Positions 59,623 to 64,000 of a stretch of 64,000 nucleotides of DNA are shown piece after piece. Position 1 is the first letter of the stretch. Each line of letters opens with the position of its first letter. The DNA is from Jacaranda mimosifolia (lineage: Eukaryota > Streptophyta > Magnoliopsida > Lamiales > Bignoniaceae): assembly GCA_018894105.1 (NCBI GenBank), contig CM032127.1:2389001-2453000 (forward strand), read 5' to 3'. The position numbers and the translations under genes are program-made. The notes below the pieces were generated by a model, which was not told where the DNA came from, did no database searches, and worked only from the letters and a program-made list of their open reading frames with translations.

Positions 59623-61002
59623 ATGGAACACTATACGGCCAATAGAACTTCCCTCTCCAATTTCTTCGACGAAGACACAAAAACAGTTCATCAATCTCCA
59701 CCCCGCCTCTCCTTCAAATCGATCCCACAAATCTACGATCACCACCACGATAATCTCCTCTACAGCCCGTCAAGATCCTCCACAACCAGCACAAATGTAT
59801 ATTCTTTACTCCCGCCGCCCAGCCCCGACTCCCCGTGGACCCTCTCCCCCCACCAGACCCCCTCCCCCTCCCTCCTCTACCACTGCATCGCCTCCCTCCA
59901 CCGCCAAGAAGGCACCATTTTTGCCATCGCCGCCGCCAAGGGGTTGGTCTTCACCGGCTCCGAGAGCTCCCGCATCCGCGCCTGGCGGCAACCGGACTGC
60001 TCCGAGAGGGGCTATTTCAAGGCGAGATGCGGCGAAGTGCGTGCAATTCTGGCTCATGGGAACACCCTTTTCACTTCGCATAAAGATTGTAAAGTTCGAG
60101 TTTTCAACATAACTGGCAATCCAGAAAATTTTCAAGCTAAAAAGGTCGCTACTCTGCCCAAAAACAGGTCGATTTTCATGTTCCCTAGGACGAGCAGCAC
60201 TAAACATAAAGATTGCATTTCTTGCATGGCGTATAACCATGCAGAAGGGCTGTTATACACAGGATCGTGGGATAGGACAGTTAAAGCCTGGAGGGTTTCC
60301 GACAATCGATGCGTCGACTCGTTTCTAGCCCACGAAGATCATATAAACGCTGTCGTGGTCAACCAGGACGACGGCTGTCTCTTCACGTGCTCGTCCGACG
60401 GGTCTGTGAAAATCTGGAGGAGGGTATACGGGCAAAGCTCGCATACTCTCACAATGACACTAAAATTCCAGCCGTCGCCGGTTAATGCATTGGCCTTAAG
60501 CTCCTCGCAGAATTCTTGTTTCCTCTACTCGGGTTCTTCCGATGGATTTATCAACTTCTGGGAGAAGGAAAAAATGTCTGGAAGATTTAATCATGGAGGA
60601 TTCTTGCAAGGGCATAGATTCGCAGTTCTTTGCTTGGTTGCAATAGAGAAATTGGTGTTTAGTGGATCAGAGGACACGACAATTAGGGTTTGGAGGAGAG
60701 AGGAAGGGAGCTGCTTTCATGAGTGTCTGGCTGTGTTGGATGCTCACAGGGGACCTGTCAAGTGCTTGGCAGCTTCTCTGGAAATAGAAAAAGTTGTTGT
60801 TATGGGGTTCTTGGTCTATAGTGCTGGATTGGATCAAACATTTAAGGTGTGGAGGATCAAGGTTTTGCCTGAGGAGAAGGGGTGCCCACAAGGCGTGGAA
60901 GCCATAGATACATCAGTGAAGATCACAGAGTATGAAATGAGCCCCGTGTTGTCTCCTTCTTGGGTGGAGAAGAAGCTCCAAGGTGATTCCCCTTTTCACT
61001 AA
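59623..61002 (+). CDS. JGB: WD40-repeat protein, JINGUBANG-like
   Basis: Intronless gene for 459 residues. A Ser/Pro-rich N-terminus (1-85) precedes seven WD40 blades at about 87-121, 130-161, 192-223, 232-265, 276-313, 325-357 and 368-411. Signature ends include TGSWDRTVKAW, TCSSDGSVKIW, SGSSDGFINFW, SGSEDTTIRVW and SAGLDQTFKVW. The HCIASLHRQEGTIFAIA and VFTGSESSRIRAW stretches are what I recall of the plant JINGUBANG group. Arabidopsis JGB restrains pollen germination and tube growth, but this family has several members, so the role is inferred only at family level. A seven-bladed propeller serves as a protein-binding scaffold. The 5' part is notably GC-rich compared with its surroundings. 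It is single-copy here and outside the duplicated block. Confidence 0.88.
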   Translation: MEHYTANRTSLSNFFDEDTKTVHQSPPRLSFKSIPQIYDHHHDNLLYSPSRSSTTSTNVYSLLPPPSPDSPWTLSPHQTPSPSLLYHCIASLHRQEGTIFAIAAAKGLVFTGSESSRIRAWRQPDCSERGYFKARCGEVRAILAHGNTLFTSHKDCKVRVFNITGNPENFQAKKVATLPKNRSIFMFPRTSSTKHKDCISCMAYNHAEGLLYTGSWDRTVKAWRVSDNRCVDSFLAHEDHINAVVVNQDDGCLFTCSSDGSVKIWRRVYGQSSHTLTMTLKFQPSPVNALALSSSQNSCFLYSGSSDGFINFWEKEKMSGRFNHGGFLQGHRFAVLCLVAIEKLVFSGSEDTTIRVWRREEGSCFHECLAVLDAHRGPVKCLAASLEIEKVVVMGFLVYSAGLDQTFKVWRIKVLPEEKGCPQGVEAIDTSVKITEYEMSPVLSPSWVEKKLQGDSPFH

Positions 61003-61683
61003 TATTGATTAAACTCTTATTTTAGTGCTATAATGGAAATTAGGATTCAAATTAAAGGTTGAAACAATGGCATTGTATTACTAATTTCTTCTTTCCCTTT
61101 TAAGGTATTTTCCCTTTTTTTGGTTGAATGCATGCATGAACATGTTTGTCTTAATTTCTCATGTCTTAATTTCTCATGTTTGATTCAGTTCTGTCCCACA
61201 ACAGTCAAATTTAGATCATCTATTTTAATTGATATTTTACCCTATGATATAAACATATAAATAAATATCAAGTGTATTAAATATTTTTTAAAAATAAAAC
61301 TCGGTGCAAATTGCTGAAATCATAAAAATGTATGTAGAGGGAGAGGGAGTACTAATATTATTGCCTATAATTGCACTATATCCCTTTTGAGCTACCTATG
61401 CTAAAAGAATGAATGCATGATATTAGTGGCCCAAGCTACTTCTTGAGCATCACATTGAAGGCAATTAAGGGAGCATAGCTAACAATAACATGGCAAGAAC
61501 AAATGAATTAAAGCAAACAGTTGTATGGTCGTTGTTGAAATCAATGTATACTCAGTCATTTACGCTTTGCTTTCATTATTACACCATTTTGGTACGTCCT
61601 TATGCCTCTTCAACGTCGTTTTCTTACTATTTGCTTCTTTATTTTTGGGTCTTTTCAATTTATAATCCCATCCACTGAATTAT
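61003..61683. other. 3' flank and spacer
   Basis: Downstream flank of the WD40 gene. A partial palindromic-MITE arm lies at about 61,205-61,300 (GATCATCTATTTTAATTGAT...). The 62-codon frame at 61490 is not recognisable. Confidence 0.4.
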
Positions 61684-62652
61684 GAGTACATAAATCAATC
61701 TCACGCTTTTATGATAATAATATATATCGACTGACGTCACATTCATATATACAAATCAGCTAAAAATACATAAATTTCTATTTTACGAAAAGAGAACTTT
61801 ATATTTTATTCATCAATCGCTCAAGTTAAGTAGATTTACGGCGAATTAAAATGCATAGATATTGCACCAGAAGTGGTGAAAATTATGCAGCAATGAGAGT
61901 ACAATATATCATCATGAACTAGCTAGAAAGCTTCATCAGTACATAAGTCAATCTCACATTTTTATGATAATATTATCGACTAGCGTCACATTTTTATACA
62001 AATCACATAAATTTTTATTTTACGAAAAGAGAACTTTACATTTTATTCATCAATCATTCAAGTTAAGTAGATTTACGGCGAATTAAAATGCATAGATATT
62101 GCACCAGAAGTGGTGAAAATTAAGTAGCAATGAGAGTACAAAATATCATCATGAACTAGCTAGAAAGCTTCATGAGTACATAAGTCAATCTCATGCTTTT
62201 ATGGTAATAATATCGAGTGACATCGCATTTATATACAAATCAGCTCAAAATACATAAATTTCTATTTTACGAAAAGAGACCTTACATTTTATTCATCGAT
62301 TGCTCAAGTTAAGTAGATTTACGGCAAATTGAAATACATAAATATTGCACCAGAAGTTGTGAAAATTAAGTAGCAATGAGAGTACAAAATATCATCATGA
62401 ACTAGCTAGAAAGCTTCATGAGTACATAAGTCAATCTCACGCTTTTATGGTAATCGTATCAAGTGATGCCGCATTTATATACAGATCAGCTCAAAATACA
62501 TAAATTTCTATTTTACGAAAAAAGACCTTTACATTTTATTCATCGATCACTCAAGTTAAGTAGATTTGCAGCAAATTGAAATACATAGATATTGCACCAA
62601 AAGTGGTGAAAATTAAGCATCAATAAGAGTACAAAATATTATCATGAGCTAG
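61684..62652 (-). repeat. Four tandem copies of the aquaporin gene's 3' end (~240 bp each)
   Basis: The landmark AGCTAGAAAG recurs at 61921, 62158, 62404 and 62651, periods of 237, 246 and 247 bp. The last is the true end of the TIP gene (minus strand GCTTTCTAG). Each upstream-lying copy also carries the last codons (GATGAAGCTTTCTAG on the minus strand), followed by the same 3'-flank sequence. So the array consists of repeated TIP terminal codons plus 3' UTR, drifting from copy to copy. Confidence 0.85.
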
Positions 62653-63027
62653 CTAGAAAGCATCATCTCCAGATAGTCGAACATGGGACCTAACAATAAA
62701 GAAGTTCTCATAGATGAACCCAGCAAGCCCACCTCCAATGAGAGGCCCAACCCAGTAAACCCAATGGTCTGTCCAGTCTCCGCTGACCAATGCAGGCCCA
62801 AAGGACCTTGCTGGGTTCATTGAGGCTCCTGAGAATGGGCCACCAGCCATGATGTTGGCCCCAACAACAAGCCCAGTTAGGAGTGGGCCCAGCCCCTCAA
62901 GATTCCCCTTCTTGGGGTCCACAATTGTAGCATAGACAGTAAAGAGCAAGGAAAATGTCAAAATAATCTCCATGATTACTCCTTGTCCGTATCCCACTCC
63001 ACTTGCAAGTGAATGTATTGGTGTTGT
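62653..63027 (-). CDS. TIP4-1: Tonoplast intrinsic protein (aquaporin), TIP4-type, last exon
   Basis: The last exon encodes 124 residues and a stop at 62655-62653. The acceptor CTGCAG precedes it, and the exon begins in phase 0 with [10 protein letters not shown]. It covers the C-terminal half of an aquaporin: two full membrane spans, the second NPA loop ([14 protein letters not shown]) and the ending [13 protein letters not shown]. Arg after NPA is the pore-filter residue expected in TIP2/TIP4/TIP5 rather than Val as in TIP1; the C-terminal sequence points to TIP4. The first NPA and earlier spans are not in the 970 bp upstream, so the preceding exons lie beyond the window edge. The protein would carry water, and possibly small solutes, across the vacuolar membrane. 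Confidence 0.88.
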   Translation of the reverse strand, partial: TTPIHSLASGVGYGQGVIMEIILTFSLLFTVYATIVDPKKGNLEGLGPLLTGLVVGANIMAGGPFSGASMNPARSFGPALVSGDWTDHWVYWVGPLIGGGLAGFIYENFFIVRSHVRLSGDDAF

Positions 63028-63583
63028 CTGCAGGTTTTTTACAAAATCAAAATAAAATTTCATTAGGTTATATATAGCAATTAATATATGCATAATCAAA
63101 TACATTTTTTCTTTATTTTTTTCAGTAATTAAATGAAATACGTAATAATTTTATAGGTCAAATTGTATTTTTAATTCTGTAACTTTGCCCGCTTTAAAAT
63201 TTTATCTATAACTTGTTGATTTTTTTAAATCTAGTCCTATATGTTTCATAAAATTGTCACATAGAATTTGAATTAATGTCACATCATCAAATTGAGCTTG
63301 CCACATCATCATTCCGACATGTCACATCATCAATTCCGACCCAAATATAATTTTTGGTAAAATTAAATTAAACATGATAATTCTGTGAAACTTCGAAGAC
63401 TATATTTAAAATTCGATAAATTATAAAATAAAATTTTTAAATGAGCAAAATTATCATATGAAAAATACCATTTTTTTTAGAACTATATAATTGGTTGAAG
63501 AATGAGAAAATGACTTATAACTACATAGCTATAACATACTTAATTTTGCGCATGAGCAGCGCATGTTGGTGGCCACTGAATAA
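63028..63583 (-). other. Aquaporin intron (5' part beyond window)
   Basis: AT-rich DNA upstream of the last TIP exon, with no upstream exon recognisable. TGACATGTCACATCATC-like stretches repeat around 63,280-63,335. Confidence 0.5.
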
Positions 63584-63930
63584 GGGGCAGTTTGGTTATG
63601 TTTTATTTCCATTTTAAGATGTTTTTATTATTTGAAAATAAATTATCAACAACTTATCATTATTTTTATCAATATTTCTACTCATTTTCATATCAAAACA
63701 CATTTTCTAGTAGATACATATTCTCTCCAATAACTTATATATTTTCTCTATCTTTTTCATTATTATTATCCCTCTTCCCCTACAACCTACTAAACTCTAT
63801 ATAATTATTAATTTCACAACAAACTATCCAAATACAAATCTATTTTCAACTTATTTACTGTAACTAACTTTTCAAAATTTAAAAATGTTACAAATTAAAA
63901 TTAAAAATAAAAACACAACCAAACTCCCTA
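63584..63930. mobile_element. Tourist-like MITE, probably in aquaporin intron
   Basis: A 347-bp element with ends GGGGCAGTTTGGTTATGTTT and (right end reversed) TAGGGAGTTTGGTTGTGTTT, flanked by TAA on both sides (63581-63583, 63931-63933), as expected for PIF/Harbinger MITEs. Confidence 0.75.
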
Positions 63931-64000
63931 TAAGTCAACCTTCAATTATAAGTGTGTGACATTTTTTCAAATTAGGAAATTTTTTGCAATAATAAATAAC

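Noticed and set aside
59806..60240. 144-codon minus-strand frame inside the WD40 gene
   Set aside because: It is antisense to the GC-rich 5' part of a clear coding region, and its Gly-rich composition mirrors the Pro/Ser codons.
61684..62652. CRISPR-like or satellite array
   Set aside because: Units are about 240 bp without spacers and match the neighbouring gene's own 3' end; this is a plant nuclear locus.

Overview
The window is nuclear DNA of a flowering plant: AT-rich, with multi-exon genes bounded by GT/AG introns and spacers full of small transposons. The families present (carotenoid cleavage dioxygenases, an ATL42-type RING-H2 ligase, ankyrin/PGG membrane proteins, a JINGUBANG-like WD40 protein, a TIP aquaporin) indicate a eudicot. 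An asterid is my guess, not something the sequence proves.

Layout. About 1-56,300 is one tandemly duplicated locus. Unit A (1 to ~14,430, left edge outside the window) holds the 3' half of an alpha-type CCD, a complete beta-type CCD (4066-7640), an ATL42-like gene (8432-9667) and a convergent ankyrin/PGG gene (10241-12239, minus strand, with a premature stop). A broken beta-CCD follows (14897-16735), then about 6 kb of spacer with a hAT-like element and a broken fragment of exosome subunit RRP46. Unit B (~25,670-41,700, and upstream to 22,948 for the CCD) repeats the order: alpha-CCD (22948-28163), beta-CCD (31390-34966), ATL42 (35695-36930) and ankyrin gene (37507-39502, intact). Two further 6.98-kb tandem units, C (41,887-48,870) and D (48,871-~56,330), each carry a 2.2-kb segment fused to the last 168 codons of ATL42, followed by an ankyrin gene (C broken, D intact).

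The right flank is unrelated single-copy sequence: a WD40 gene resembling JINGUBANG (59623-61002), and the last exon of a TIP4-type aquaporin on the minus strand (62653-63027). Downstream of that exon lies a four-copy tandem array of the aquaporin's own 3' end.

Function. The CCDs keep all four iron-binding histidines and have a CCD1-like exon-rich structure. The beta copies have a Ser-rich N-terminus that looks like a plastid transit peptide, so they probably cleave carotenoids or apocarotenoids in plastids; the substrate cannot be told from sequence. ATL42 is a membrane-anchored E3 ubiquitin ligase. The ankyrin/PGG proteins are four-span membrane proteins of a family with roles in defence and stress. 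No functional link between the three families is shown, but they were co-amplified as a block. Comparing copies gives filled and empty sites for several insertions, so their order relative to the duplications can be read directly.
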